64,000 nt of DNA from Candidatus Polarisedimenticolaceae bacterium (GCA_021648685.1 JAKISI010000001.1:1-64000), one strand, 5' to 3'. Shown: positions 35,198 to 44,563, counted from the first letter of the stretch. A program made the numbers and translations. The notes: generated by a model not told the origin, from the sequence alone.

Positions 35198-36838
35198 ATG
35201 GCCATATTGAATCAGACGGAAGAGTGGCGGGCGTTGAAAGATCATTGGCGAAAGCTCTCATCGGTGCCAATGCGGGATCTTTTTGCACGGGATCCAGAAC
35301 GCTTTGAGACCATGTCGCTGCATAACTGCGGAATGCTGCTGGACTATTCTAAAAACATCATTGACCGTGAAGGGCTGGCGCTATTGATGGAACTGGCAGA
35401 AGCGGCGGATCTAAAGACCTGGACTCGGCGCATGTTTGCCGGGGACTGCATCAATAACACAGAGCGCCGGGCCGTGCTGCATGTGGCTCTGCGCAACCGG
35501 AGTGGCCATCCAGTCTGGCTGGAGGGTGAAGATGTGATGCTAGGGGTGCGGGAGGTGCTGGCGCAGATGGCTAGATTCTCAGAGGCCGTGCGCAGTGGCG
35601 AGTGGACCGGGCATACCGGGCGAAGAATCACCGATGTGGTCAATATCGGAATTGGCGGCTCCAACCTGGGGCCGCTGATGGTGACCGAGGCGCTGCGACA
35701 CTATCAGACAACGCAGCTACAGATGCATTTTATCTCCAATGTGGATGGCACCCACATTATGGAGACACTAAAACCGCTGAACCCTGAAACCACGCTGTTT
35801 ATCGTGGCCTCCAAAACCTTCACCACTCAGGAGACACTGACCAATGCCCATACGGCACGGCAGTGGTCTATCAATGCACTGGGGGATGAGAAGGCGGTTG
35901 CCCGTCATTTTGTAGCCGTCTCTACCAACACAGAGGCGGCCAGTGCATTTGGTATCGACCCGGCCAATATGTTTGGCTTTTGGGACTGGGTGGGTGGCCG
36001 CTACTCACTCTGGTCTGCGATTGGCCTGCCGATTGCAATTGCTGTGGGCATGGATCAGTTTGAGGAGTTGTTGGCTGGTGCGCATGAGATGGACGAGCAT
36101 TTTCGCACTGCCGAGCTGCCAGAAAATATGCCGGTGATACTGGCGCTGCTGGGGGTCTGGTATGCCAACTTTGCCGGCGCACGCACCCATGCCATCCTGC
36201 CCTATGATCAATACCTGCGCCATCTGCCAGCCTACCTGCAACAGACCGATATGGAGAGCAACGGCAAGCGGGTGACGCGGGATGGCAAGGTGGTGGAGTA
36301 TGCCACCGGCCCCGTGGTGTGGGGCGCAGCGGGTACGGATGGTCAGCACGCCTTCTATCAGTTGATGCATCAGGGGACGCAGATGGTGCCGGCAGATTTT
36401 ATTATCCCTCTGAAAAGTCATAACCCCGTGGCAGATCAGCATCAAAAGCTGCTGGCCAACTTTCTGGCGCAGACCGAGGCGCTGATGAAGGGACGCACCC
36501 GGGCGGAAGCGAGAGAGGAGCTGGAACAGACAGGGTTGGAGGTGGAACGCATTGTCGATCTGCTGCCGCACAAAGTCTTTCCGGGGAACCGCCCAACCAA
36601 CAGCATCCTGATCGACAAGTTGACACCGCGCCGACTGGGGGCGCTGATTGCACTCTACGAGCACAAAATCTTTGTGCAGGGTGTGATCTGGAACATCAAC
36701 TCATTTGATCAATGGGGTGTGGAACTGGGCAAGCAGCTTGCGGGGGTTATTCTGGCAGAGCTGAAGAGTGAGGCGGAGCCTCTAGCACATGACCTCTCCA
36801 CTTCCGGCTTGATTGATTACTGCAAGCGGCACGGTTAG
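35198..36838 (+). CDS. pgi: Glucose-6-phosphate isomerase
   Basis: The enzyme interconverts glucose 6-phosphate and fructose 6-phosphate. The 546-residue protein has the sugar-isomerase fold with [15 protein letters not shown], the catalytic-loop [22 protein letters not shown] and the C-terminal signature [14 protein letters not shown]. The length matches the bacterial enzyme. I chose the ATG at 35198 ([10 protein letters not shown]). A GTG 12 bases upstream is in frame but adds only four residues. Confidence 0.96.
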   Translation: MAILNQTEEWRALKDHWRKLSSVPMRDLFARDPERFETMSLHNCGMLLDYSKNIIDREGLALLMELAEAADLKTWTRRMFAGDCINNTERRAVLHVALRNRSGHPVWLEGEDVMLGVREVLAQMARFSEAVRSGEWTGHTGRRITDVVNIGIGGSNLGPLMVTEALRHYQTTQLQMHFISNVDGTHIMETLKPLNPETTLFIVASKTFTTQETLTNAHTARQWSINALGDEKAVARHFVAVSTNTEAASAFGIDPANMFGFWDWVGGRYSLWSAIGLPIAIAVGMDQFEELLAGAHEMDEHFRTAELPENMPVILALLGVWYANFAGARTHAILPYDQYLRHLPAYLQQTDMESNGKRVTRDGKVVEYATGPVVWGAAGTDGQHAFYQLMHQGTQMVPADFIIPLKSHNPVADQHQKLLANFLAQTEALMKGRTRAEAREELEQTGLEVERIVDLLPHKVFPGNRPTNSILIDKLTPRRLGALIALYEHKIFVQGVIWNINSFDQWGVELGKQLAGVILAELKSEAEPLAHDLSTSGLIDYCKRHG

Positions 36839-36853
36839 CTCTCTTTGTTACCC

Positions 36854-36873
36854 TTTGCCCTAAACCGGGCAAA
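36854..36873. terminator. Candidate hairpin after pgi
   Basis: TTTGCCC and GGGCAAA form a perfect seven-base-pair stem with a six-base loop, 15 bases after the pgi stop. No T-run follows on either strand, so intrinsic termination is doubtful. Confidence 0.3.
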
Positions 36874-37011
36874 TCCACTCAAAATTCCTTCATCAATGCT
36901 TTATTGCGCATGGTCGCTTAGGGTAAAGTGGAAAACTTTAGTTGATGAAATAGCGCCGCACAAATCGGTAGCTCCCCCCTGATACGGCACTTGAAGATAC
37001 TATCAGGCCGA

Positions 37012-37608
37012 TCACGGATAACAGCGCAGCAGGCCAACCACCACACCCTGCACCGCTACCCGTTCAGCGGCATAGAGCAGCGGTGACATCCCGGGGTTTT
37101 CTGCGACCAGCTCAACACGGCCATCCAGCCGGGTTTTCAGGCGTTTGAGTGTCGCCTCTTCACCATCAACCAACGCCACCACGATCTCCCCATCATCTGC
37201 ACGCACCCGGTGTTCGATAATAACCGTATCCCCATCCTGAATACCTGCCTCAATCATCGAGTCACCCCTTACCCGAAGCGCATAGCGGTCTGCCCCCAGC
37301 AACTCACCCAGGTTCAGCACATCCTGACCCGGAATGGCCTCAATCGGCTGGCCTGCTGCAATATACCCCATCAGCGGCATGCTCAACATATCGGCCCGAT
37401 CCTCCTCCACCAGCTCAATCCCCCGCTGCCGCCCCGGATGCAAGATAAGATAGCCCGCACCCGCCAGCGCCTGCACATAACGGTGTGCCACACCCTTGGA
37501 GCGAATACCAATACCATGCGCAATCTCGGTTAGACTCGGGGCATGCTGATGAGCAGCTATAAAGTGCCGAATAAAGTTTAGGGTTTGAAGTTGACGCGGG
37601 GTAAGCAT
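37012..37608 (-). CDS. lexA: LexA-type SOS repressor
   Basis: LexA represses SOS genes and cleaves itself when stimulated by RecA filaments. The 198-residue protein has an N-terminal winged helix (1-65) and an S24 peptidase-like C-terminal domain. The self-cleavage bond is Ala85-Gly86 (YIAAGQP) and the catalytic dyad is Ser117 (RGDSMIEAG) and Lys155 (EATLKRLKTR), all intact. The recognition helix (IRSKGVAHRYVQAL) differs from that of E. coli LexA (FRSPNAAEEHLKAL). AAGGAG stands six bases before the chosen ATG; an ATG one codon earlier is closer to it. No E. coli-type SOS box is visible upstream. Confidence 0.88.
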   Translation of the reverse strand: MLTPRQLQTLNFIRHFIAAHQHAPSLTEIAHGIGIRSKGVAHRYVQALAGAGYLILHPGRQRGIELVEEDRADMLSMPLMGYIAAGQPIEAIPGQDVLNLGELLGADRYALRVRGDSMIEAGIQDGDTVIIEHRVRADDGEIVVALVDGEEATLKRLKTRLDGRVELVAENPGMSPLLYAAERVAVQGVVVGLLRCYP

Positions 37609-37821
37609 CATGTTCTCCTTGGGTTCTCACAGCACAATAGAGAAGATCCCGCAAACTATCAACCCTTTTCCAGGCAACCCCCGGCGATAAAAGCATAAAG
37701 AAATCCAGATAGATGACGACACTTTGGGCATGGGCAATATTTGATCCATTCACTGAATTGATTTAATAATGTAACGAGAGAGCAGCTTCCAAAAAAATCT
37801 CACTGGGTACACCAACCACTA

Positions 37822-39663
37822 ATGCCTTTATCAATACCTGATGCCCACACCTACGCTGTTCTTGTATTGATTGGCGTTGCACTGTTTCTTTTTACCCGCG
37901 ACCGCATTCCACTTGAAACCTCCTCTCTGCTGGTTTTAATCGCACTGGTCGTCGGGTTTGAGGTGTTCCCCTATCAACGCAACGGGCTTGAACTCCGCCC
38001 GGAAGAGCTTTTCCTCGGATTTGGTCATGAGGCACTGGTCGTCATCTGCTCGCTGATGATCCTCAGCCGCGGGCTGGAGACCACAGGCGCACTGCGCCCA
38101 CTGGCCTCGTTCCTCTCCCGAATATGGATCGCCTTTCCCATGCTTTCGCTGCTGCTGACACTGTTCATTGCAGCGGTGCTAAGCGGCTTTCTCAACAACA
38201 CACCCATCGTCGTGATGCTGCTGCCGATACTGATCAGCGCATCACTGCGCAGCAAGCAACCAGCCTCAGGCATCCTGATGCCAATGGGGTTCGCCACACT
38301 GGTGGGCGGCATGGGCACCCCCATTGGCACCTCAACCAACCTGCTGGTCGTTGCCATTGCCGCAGATCTCGGGCTCAAGCAGTTCGGCATGTTTGACTTT
38401 GTCATGCCCGCTGCCATCGCCGCCAGCATCGCCATCATCTACCTGTGGCTTGTTGCACCTCGCCTGCTGCCCGAACGCAAACCGCTGTTGGCTGATACCT
38501 CTCCGCGCGTCTTTGAGGCACTGCTGCACATTGATGAAGAGAGCTTCGCCAATGGAAAAACATTGACCGACATCCTGATAAAGACCAATCGGGAGATGAA
38601 GGTCGAGGCGATCTATCGCGGTGAAGGGTTGCAAGTAAGCCGGCTGCCAACTGCAGTAATCCGCGAAGGTGATCGCCTGCTGGTAAGTGATACCCCGGAA
38701 AATCTGAAAGATTACGAGCACCTGCTGGGAGCAAAACTCTACAATGTCTCAAATATCGAAACCCCCATCAGTGATGAAAACCCACTCTCGGCCGAAGGGC
38801 AACAGCTGGCTGAAATTGTAGTCACAGAGCACTCCCCCCTCTACCACAAGACACTCAGACGCGCCCGCTTCGCCGAGCGCTACGGCCTGGTCATTTTGGG
38901 TCTGAACCGACCCGGTGGTGTCTCACTGCGGGGCCGGGACATCAGTGACACGGAGCTTCAGCTTGGAGATGTGCTACTCGCACAGGGGGCGGCCGAAAGC
39001 CTTAAAACCATCAAAAACCGTGGTGATGTTCTGGTACTTGACGCCACAGTCGATCTGCCGCATACCGACAAAGCCCCGCTGGCGCTCTCCATCATGTTGC
39101 TGGTCGTTGGGCTGGCCGCATTCGGCATTGCCCCGATCACTGTCACCGCGCTGGCGGGAATGGGGTTGATGCTGGTGACAAAATGTCTGAGCTGGAATGA
39201 TGCCGCCGATGCGCTCAGCACCCCCATCATATTGATCGTTGCCGTTAGCCTGGCACTCGGTCTTGCGCTGACCCGAACCGGTGGTGCCGAGTTCCTGGCT
39301 CTGGGCTATGTCTCACTGGTCGCCGACTGGCCACCTGCGATGATCATGAGCGGCTTGATGCTGCTGATGGCCATCCTCACTAATATCGTATCCAACAATG
39401 CCGCAGCGGTGATCGGCACCCCCATCGCCATCAGCATTGCACAGGAGCTTGGACTCTCACCCGAGGCCTTTGTGCTGGCCGTCCTGTTTGGTGCCAATAT
39501 GAGCTACGCCACCCCCATGGCCTATAAAACCAACCTGCTGATCTTCAGTGCCGGTGGCTACAAATTCACAGATTTCCTGCGCGTTGGCCTGCCGCTTATG
39601 CTGATCATGTGGGTGACGCTGTCGCTGATTCTTCCGCTCTTTTTTCCGCTGCAGCTTCCGTGA
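37822..39663 (+). CDS. SLC13/DASS-type permease with two TrkA-C (RCK_C) domains
   Basis: This 613-residue inner membrane transporter has two hydrophobic halves (about 1-215 and 415-610) separated by a cytoplasmic part with two TrkA-C domains (about 225-310 and 325-405). The TIPVVVML-like helix (NNTPIVVMLLPIL) and PIGTSTNLLVV are typical of the ArsB/NhaD-like SLC13 group, with NIVSNNAAAVIGTPIA as the second repeat. Homologues carry sulfate, dicarboxylates or other anions with Na+, and the substrate is not predictable here. Its 3' end overlaps the convergent gene by 59 bases. Confidence 0.85.
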   Translation: MPLSIPDAHTYAVLVLIGVALFLFTRDRIPLETSSLLVLIALVVGFEVFPYQRNGLELRPEELFLGFGHEALVVICSLMILSRGLETTGALRPLASFLSRIWIAFPMLSLLLTLFIAAVLSGFLNNTPIVVMLLPILISASLRSKQPASGILMPMGFATLVGGMGTPIGTSTNLLVVAIAADLGLKQFGMFDFVMPAAIAASIAIIYLWLVAPRLLPERKPLLADTSPRVFEALLHIDEESFANGKTLTDILIKTNREMKVEAIYRGEGLQVSRLPTAVIREGDRLLVSDTPENLKDYEHLLGAKLYNVSNIETPISDENPLSAEGQQLAEIVVTEHSPLYHKTLRRARFAERYGLVILGLNRPGGVSLRGRDISDTELQLGDVLLAQGAAESLKTIKNRGDVLVLDATVDLPHTDKAPLALSIMLLVVGLAAFGIAPITVTALAGMGLMLVTKCLSWNDAADALSTPIILIVAVSLALGLALTRTGGAEFLALGYVSLVADWPPAMIMSGLMLLMAILTNIVSNNAAAVIGTPIAISIAQELGLSPEAFVLAVLFGANMSYATPMAYKTNLLIFSAGGYKFTDFLRVGLPLMLIMWVTLSLILPLFFPLQLP

Positions 39664-40954
39664 TCCTGTCCCAGGTTTTTTTATAGATTCCAAGCACACT
39701 CATCAGGTTCAACCACAACAGCAGGTTGGAAGCCGCAAACACAACACCTGCCGGAACAAGAAACCAGGCCGGCCGCCATAATACTGCAACCATCAACAGC
39801 AGCATCAAAAGATGCAGCCAGAACTGGATAGCGGCCCGGTCATCCGGAAGCAGCTTCCTGATATTTGGAATCAGACGCCGGCTGAGTCTATGCTCAGTCA
39901 CCTTGATACTGAGGTGCAGCCAGGTCAGGAAGGGTATGATTTTATACAGCATGCCATTGACAGCCGAGATCAAGAACCCCTGGATCATCAACAGCCCCAG
40001 CAACAGCGGATAGCTGGGGTTTTGCTTCAGCGCCGGAGAGATCAATGCCGCAATCCAGAGCGCAACTGCGGCCAACAGGCTCAGCATGGCACAGCGCCAA
40101 AACCAGAGCGTCACCTCTGACGCCGGTTTTCTCTTGCGTCTATGCTGCAACCGAAGGGTGACCACCGCAAACAGTGCCAACTCTGCTGCAACGGCCGCTG
40201 CTCCGATCAAAGAGAGCAGCGGCAACTTCAAAATCCCACTGCCAGCCCAGACAACCAGGCCCACAATAACTACTACCGTCAGATAGCGAATCAGCGCCGC
40301 AGGGTAGGCCGGTGTCAACTGAAACATCGGCACCACAGCATAGGCCACAGTGATCAGCAGAAGACCAGACCACCCCACCAGCCCCCAGACCAGATGAATC
40401 CCCGTCAGATGTCGGGCAAGCGCCACACCTGGCACACTGTGCCCGATAGCCAGCCAGGCACCCAACCCCACCGTGATAATCAGGCTTGCCAGGGCTAGGC
40501 CAATCGCAAACCCAGTGCTGCGCTGGGCGCTACTCCTGAGCAGTCCCGAAACAACAGCACCAATAAACAGCACAAAAGAGATCAGCAGCAGCAACACCGC
40601 CGTATGCATGAGATAGGGCAGACTGGATATAAATCCGGCCGCCAGCAGCAAGGTGCCAACCGCCAGGGTGATCTGCATGACCGCGGCAACCCATCCAATC
40701 TGGCGTGGCTGCCCACCCAGCAACACCGAGACCACCTGCAGCAGCGCCGCCTGCATCACCATTGCCAGATAACCCAATACCAGAAGGTGGGTATAGGCCA
40801 GCATGCCGGCTGACCAGCGACTGCTGAAATGGCTGTGATCTAAAAAAATCAGCAACAGTGCGGCCATCACCCCAAACAGCGGTGCCGTCATAAAAAAACG
40901 TAACGGGACAGCGAAAGGTGGCGTCTGGGAGAGAACCAGTTGGGATTGCTTCAT
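39605..40954 (-). CDS. Polytopic membrane protein of unknown function, oxidase-subunit-like
   Basis: This 449-residue protein has about 12 hydrophobic segments. Histidines occur in or next to helices: AYTHLLVLGYLAMV, RHLTGIHLVWGLVGW and FLTWLHLSIKV. The pattern recalls distant relatives of heme-copper oxidase subunit I or NnrS, but I cannot assign it to a family. It is divergent from a monoheme cytochrome c gene, 100 bases away, which makes a redox role plausible. The ATG at 40954 is preferred over a TTG 18 bases upstream. Its 3' end runs 59 bases into the SLC13 permease gene. Confidence 0.6.
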   Translation of the reverse strand: MKQSQLVLSQTPPFAVPLRFFMTAPLFGVMAALLLIFLDHSHFSSRWSAGMLAYTHLLVLGYLAMVMQAALLQVVSVLLGGQPRQIGWVAAVMQITLAVGTLLLAAGFISSLPYLMHTAVLLLLISFVLFIGAVVSGLLRSSAQRSTGFAIGLALASLIITVGLGAWLAIGHSVPGVALARHLTGIHLVWGLVGWSGLLLITVAYAVVPMFQLTPAYPAALIRYLTVVVIVGLVVWAGSGILKLPLLSLIGAAAVAAELALFAVVTLRLQHRRKRKPASEVTLWFWRCAMLSLLAAVALWIAALISPALKQNPSYPLLLGLLMIQGFLISAVNGMLYKIIPFLTWLHLSIKVTEHRLSRRLIPNIRKLLPDDRAAIQFWLHLLMLLLMVAVLWRPAWFLVPAGVVFAASNLLLWLNLMSVLGIYKKTWDRITEAAAEKRAEESATASPT

Positions 40955-41054
40955 CTGATATAAAAATGCCAATCTGTTATAACGTAACGGAATCCAGAGA
41001 TCCAGCTACTGTAATCCGGGCATCTTATCAAAGAGCCAAATGGATGAGAATCAC

Positions 41055-41513
41055 ATGCAAAAAACCGCTTTATCCCTCATTTTTCTCTCCTCTCTGCCGG
41101 CAATCATCCAGGTTGATGCCGTACTGGCAGCAGGCAGTGAAAAACGCTGGTACAGCACCCATCAGATCACACAAGGCAAGCGGCTCTATACGGAACACTG
41201 CGCAAAGTGCCACGGGGAAAATGCTGAAGCCACACCCGACTGGCGTAAATCAGATGCCAACGGCGTCTATCCCCCTCCCCCACTGAACGGAACAGCACAT
41301 GCCTGGCACCACCCACTGCCACAGCTGCGTCTGACCATACGCCATGGAGGCGCCCGCTTTGGCGGCAAAATGCCTCCCTTCGACGACATCCTCTCTACCA
41401 CTGAAGTTGACAGCATCATCGCCTGGTTTCAATCCCTGTGGTCTGATGAGACCTACCATCGGTGGGCCACGGGAGGGGCATCACAAATATCAAAACCAGG
41501 ACAACTGCGGTAA
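41055..41513 (+). CDS. Monoheme cytochrome c, periplasmic
   Basis: This 152-residue protein has a signal peptide (MQKTALSLIFLSSLPAIIQVDAVLA) and one heme site CAKCH. The distal ligand is probably the Met of GGKMPPF. The layout TQGKRLYTEHCAKCHGENAE fits small class I cytochromes c. It should carry electrons in the periplasm. I chose the ATG at 41055, with GGATGAG upstream; an in-frame ATG at 41040 would put five extra residues ahead of the signal peptide. The divergent membrane protein is a possible partner. Confidence 0.85.
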   Translation: MQKTALSLIFLSSLPAIIQVDAVLAAGSEKRWYSTHQITQGKRLYTEHCAKCHGENAEATPDWRKSDANGVYPPPPLNGTAHAWHHPLPQLRLTIRHGGARFGGKMPPFDDILSTTEVDSIIAWFQSLWSDETYHRWATGGASQISKPGQLR

Positions 41514-41579
41514 GCTTGCCTGCAACCTGGTGTACAATTTTTGCAAGGCCGGATCAACCGTGCCACAAAAACCGTTATT

Positions 41580-41840
41580 ATGAAGAAACTGAAAAATGAA
41601 AAAGGGCTTCTAAAAGAGGCGCTGCGTGTAGGGATGATCTATGCCGAGAAGCGTGGGGCGGCAGAATTTGACCCCACCGACTCTCACCACCTGAAGATCG
41701 AATATATCTACCGGCTGCTGGTGCATGACAAGCAGATCCAGCCACTGGCCAAGGGGCAGGTAGATGAACCCAATATGCGCCACAAACTGGCAATCTGGAT
41801 ATTCAAACTCCTGCCTGAAGAGCATCCGCTCAAAAAATAG
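41580..41840 (+). CDS. Small conserved protein, DUF5062-like
   Basis: This 86-residue soluble protein starts MKKLKNEKGLLKEALRVG and includes KIEYIYRLLVHDKQIQPLAKG and a terminal PNMRHKLAIWIFKLLPEEHPLKK. The sequence is lysine-rich at both ends and mainly helical, and it resembles the DUF5062 family of marine gammaproteobacteria as I remember it. No function is known. It follows the cytochrome c gene by 66 bases and converges on the arsenosugar operon. Confidence 0.65.
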   Translation: MKKLKNEKGLLKEALRVGMIYAEKRGAAEFDPTDSHHLKIEYIYRLLVHDKQIQPLAKGQVDEPNMRHKLAIWIFKLLPEEHPLKK

Positions 41841-41859
41841 CCCACAGAAGCAACGACCA

Positions 41860-42477
41860 CTATCGGTTTTGCTGCTGCCAGCGTTCAAAATCTACGGGGC
41901 GGTCAATATCCCACAACGGCTCCAGCTCTTGCCAGCGCCAGCCCAATCCGGCCAGCCGTCTGCGGGTCATCTCAAGCACCTGATCACCACCCCAGGGCAT
42001 ATCTTCAAACAGCACCGCACTGCTCTGACGCAGCCCAAGCAGGACATAACCGCCATCCTCAGCCGGCCCCAGCACAGCATCCTCCCCATCCATCAACCAC
42101 TGCAAGGCCTGAGCCAGATGAGCACCACTCAGCAGGGGACAGTCAGCACCTATCAGCAGCACGGCATCTGACTCTTTCAGTGCCCGATCGGCAGCACGGC
42201 ACATACGTTCACCAAGATCAGCGCCAGACTGATCACATAGCCGCAGATCATGTTGAGATGCCAGCTGTTGAAAAAAGGCATCGGTTGAATCCGGAGCACA
42301 CCAGAGTTGAACCGGGGAGAGACCGGCGGCCATAACCGATTCAACGCTCTGTTGCAGCAATCGCATGCAGAATGATGCCGCACCCTCTGCACCCAAGGCC
42401 GGAATCAACCGGGTTTTGACATAGCCCGGCACTGGTGCCTTGGCAAATATCAATATTCGTGTATTAGGAAATCGCAT
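41860..42477 (-). CDS. Arsenosugar biosynthesis glycosyltransferase-like protein, TIGR04282 (DUF2064)
   Basis: This 205-residue protein has a nucleotidyl/glycosyltransferase-A fold. Family motifs are ILIFAKAPVPGYVKTRL at the N-terminus, LLIGADCPLL in the middle (the DxD-like metal site) and GPAEDGGYVLLGL. The family is named for its genomic link to the radical-SAM protein ArsS, and direct biochemistry is lacking. It is last in the arsS operon but is separated from the preceding gene by a 188-bp inverted-repeat element. The left end of that element lies only three bases before this start codon, and no Shine-Dalgarno sequence is seen within it. Confidence 0.85.
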   Translation of the reverse strand: MRFPNTRILIFAKAPVPGYVKTRLIPALGAEGAASFCMRLLQQSVESVMAAGLSPVQLWCAPDSTDAFFQQLASQHDLRLCDQSGADLGERMCRAADRALKESDAVLLIGADCPLLSGAHLAQALQWLMDGEDAVLGPAEDGGYVLLGLRQSSAVLFEDMPWGGDQVLEMTRRRLAGLGWRWQELEPLWDIDRPVDFERWQQQNR

Positions 42478-42480
42478 AAA

Positions 42481-42668
42481 CCAGGAGGCTGCCCGAGAAT
42501 AGAGATCGTAGCGAGGGAAAGCTGGTTTGAGTCAGATTTTTCCATTATTTGAGGCGAATATTGGGCATATTTAACGAAAATGATGGGGGAATCTGGCCAA
42601 ATCCAGCTTTTCCACACTTGTGCCCGCTTTTTGGGTAGTAGGTCTTCTATTCTCGGACAGCCTCCTGG
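42481..42668. mobile_element. MITE-like element, 188 bp, inside the arsenosugar operon
   Basis: Inverted repeats of 23 bp with one mismatch bound the element (42481-42503 and 42646-42668). Each contains the core AGGAGGCTG and a GAGAATAGA block. Inside, AAGCTGG (42519-42525) pairs with CCAGCTT (42603-42609) and CAGATT (42533-42538) with AATCTG (42590-42595), so the unit folds into a long imperfect hairpin. No open reading frame or target duplication is evident. The right arm overlaps the coding end of the upstream glycosyltransferase. Confidence 0.72.
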
Positions 42669-43354
42669 CGTGCTGGCAGATACCAGCCTGCCAGCCGTTT
42701 GGGGTTTGCCCCCAATGCAAATGCCAGTCGCAACCACCACATCAATACCACCGTACGGCAGATGCCTCGGCACTCCCAACGGCGGCTGGAGGTTGTCAGC
42801 TTCAGATGCAGGCAGAGTGGTTTGCCAATCCGTTTCAACCGTTTACTAAGCACAATATCCTCCATCAGCGGTATCTCAGGAAAACCACCCAGATCATCAA
42901 ACTGATCCCGCCGGACAAAGATGGCCTGGTCACCCGTTGCAATACCTGTCCAGCGTGATCGTAGATTCATCGCAAATGCCACCATTTGCAGCAGTGGATG
43001 CAAACCGGAAAACCGCACATCAAACCGCCCCCAGATCGCACCCGCAGCAACCCTGTTAAGGATCAACTCGGCCGCACCCGCAGGCAGCTCCGTATCGGCA
43101 TGCACAAACCAGAGCAGCGTCCCATTGGCTGCGGCTGCACCACAGTTCATCTGCTTTGCCCTGCCAGCGGCAGAACAGAGCAACTGGTCAACCAGCGGCT
43201 TCGCAATCTGCACCGTGCCATCATGGCTGCCGCCATCCACCAGAATCACCTCATGCCCCGCTTGGCGCAGTGGCTGTAGTGATGCCAGCAAACGGCCAAT
43301 GGACGCTGCCTCATTCAGGCTGGGGATGATAATAGACAACCTGTTTTGCATCAT
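42647..43354 (-). CDS. Arsenosugar biosynthesis glycosyltransferase, TIGR04283 (GT2)
   Basis: This 235-residue family 2 glycosyltransferase starts LSIIIPSLNEAASIGRLL and has VDGGSHDGT and the DxD motif in LWFVHADTELP. GRAKQMNCGA and LMEDIVLSKRLKRIG are typical of the TIGR04283 group found next to ArsS. It starts directly at the arsS stop, so the two are coupled. Its last six residues (QEAVRE) and its TAG stop are coded by the terminal repeat of the adjacent MITE, so the native C-terminus has probably been replaced. Confidence 0.88.
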   Translation of the reverse strand: MMQNRLSIIIPSLNEAASIGRLLASLQPLRQAGHEVILVDGGSHDGTVQIAKPLVDQLLCSAAGRAKQMNCGAAAANGTLLWFVHADTELPAGAAELILNRVAAGAIWGRFDVRFSGLHPLLQMVAFAMNLRSRWTGIATGDQAIFVRRDQFDDLGGFPEIPLMEDIVLSKRLKRIGKPLCLHLKLTTSSRRWECRGICRTVVLMWWLRLAFALGANPKRLAGWYLPARQEAVRE

Positions 43355-44317
43355 CTAATCCAATGCACCACCGCAACTGCTGCCCTGTCCCGCCGTGCAG
43401 CCATAGCAGTGCTCAGCCACCGCGATGGCCGCCCCTTCCAGATCATCCCCCATCAGCTCGCTGATATGGGTACGCGCCTGCTGCGCATGCACCAGCGGCA
43501 TATCCAGCATCTGATTAAAATCACAGTCAAACAGATACCCTTGCCAATCTACACTGATCTGGTTGAGGCACATCACACTGCCCAGATTATTCTCATCAAA
43601 CGCGCTTCGCAGCAGATCCAGATAGCTGTCAAACCCACCCCGTGACCGGAGCAGGCTGCCAAAGCGCAAAATAGGCATATTGGTCAAGGTATACAGCTGG
43701 TTGAACTGGATGCCAAAGCGGTCTCGCAGCTGCGCCCTGTACTCTGTCTCCAGTATCTCCTGCGGTGGCGGCAGATGCGGCCCCGATGGGTTATAAACCA
43801 GGTTTAACTCCAGACCACTTCCGGCCTTGCCATAGCCCAGGGCATTGAGCCTTTTCAGCCCCCGGATACTGGATTCGTAGACACCTCCTCCTCGCTGGGC
43901 ATCCACATTTCCTTTCAGATAACAGGGCAGGGAGGCGAAAACCACAACCTGGTTTGCGGCCAGAAACGCGGCCAAAGAGGTCTGCTCCGGCTCCTCCAGA
44001 ACCGTCAGATTGCAGCGGTCAATCACTCTGACGCCCAGCCCCCGTGCCTGCTCGACCAGATAACGGAAATGTGGATTCAACTCTGGCGCACCACCTGTCA
44101 AATCAAGCGTAGAGACCTGAAATCTCTGCATAAAAGCGATCATCTGATCCATGCTCTCCCGATCCATCGACTCCACCCGATTGGGGCCGGCATTCACATG
44201 ACAATGTTGGCAACTCAGATTACAGCGGTACCCCAGATTGACCTGGATGGTCTCCAGCTGGCGACGCCTGAGTTGCGGGAAGCGGGAGGGAAAAAGCAGA
44301 TGTGATGAGTCGAGCAT
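43355..44317 (-). CDS. arsS: Arsenosugar biosynthesis radical SAM protein ArsS
   Basis: This 320-residue radical-SAM enzyme has the cluster motif CNLSCQHC near residue 32 and the C-terminal Cys-rich segment HCYGCTAGQGSSCGG typical of ArsS. LDLTGGAPELNP and LVYNPSGPHLPPPQ are family signatures. ArsS is thought to add the adenosyl-derived group in synthesis of dimethylarsinoyl nucleosides or sugars. No arsM methyltransferase or arsR is in this window. It is the first gene of the operon with the two glycosyltransferase-like genes. Confidence 0.92.
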   Translation of the reverse strand: MLDSSHLLFPSRFPQLRRRQLETIQVNLGYRCNLSCQHCHVNAGPNRVESMDRESMDQMIAFMQRFQVSTLDLTGGAPELNPHFRYLVEQARGLGVRVIDRCNLTVLEEPEQTSLAAFLAANQVVVFASLPCYLKGNVDAQRGGGVYESSIRGLKRLNALGYGKAGSGLELNLVYNPSGPHLPPPQEILETEYRAQLRDRFGIQFNQLYTLTNMPILRFGSLLRSRGGFDSYLDLLRSAFDENNLGSVMCLNQISVDWQGYLFDCDFNQMLDMPLVHAQQARTHISELMGDDLEGAAIAVAEHCYGCTAGQGSSCGGALD

Positions 44318-44486
44318 AATGTGAAAAAGTCAGATAACGAGAACATGTATGTTAGAGATCAAATCCACACATCGCAAGGATAGCCGCTAGATGGAATAGA
44401 GTGCTAGAATGCCCGGAAACAGAGGCTCACGGGAACAGCAGAGGGTTAAAGCGACTCCCGCAAGCAGACAAAAACAAGTTTACCTC

Positions 44487-44563
44487 GCCCCCGTAGCTCA
44501 GCTGGATAGAGCATCCGCCTCCTAAGCGGAAGGTCACACGTTCGAATCGTGTCGGGGGCGCCA
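44487..44563 (+). tRNA. tRNA-Arg (anticodon CCU)
   Basis: This 77-base tRNA has the acceptor stem GCCCCCG pairing with CGGGGGC and an encoded CCA. The D arm is GCTCAGCTGGATAGAGC. The anticodon stem TCCGC/GCGGA holds the loop CTCCTAA, so the anticodon is CCT (reads AGG). The T arm is TTCGAAT within ACACG/CGTGT. Minor arginine tRNA genes are common integration sites, and mobile-element relics follow. Confidence 0.96.
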
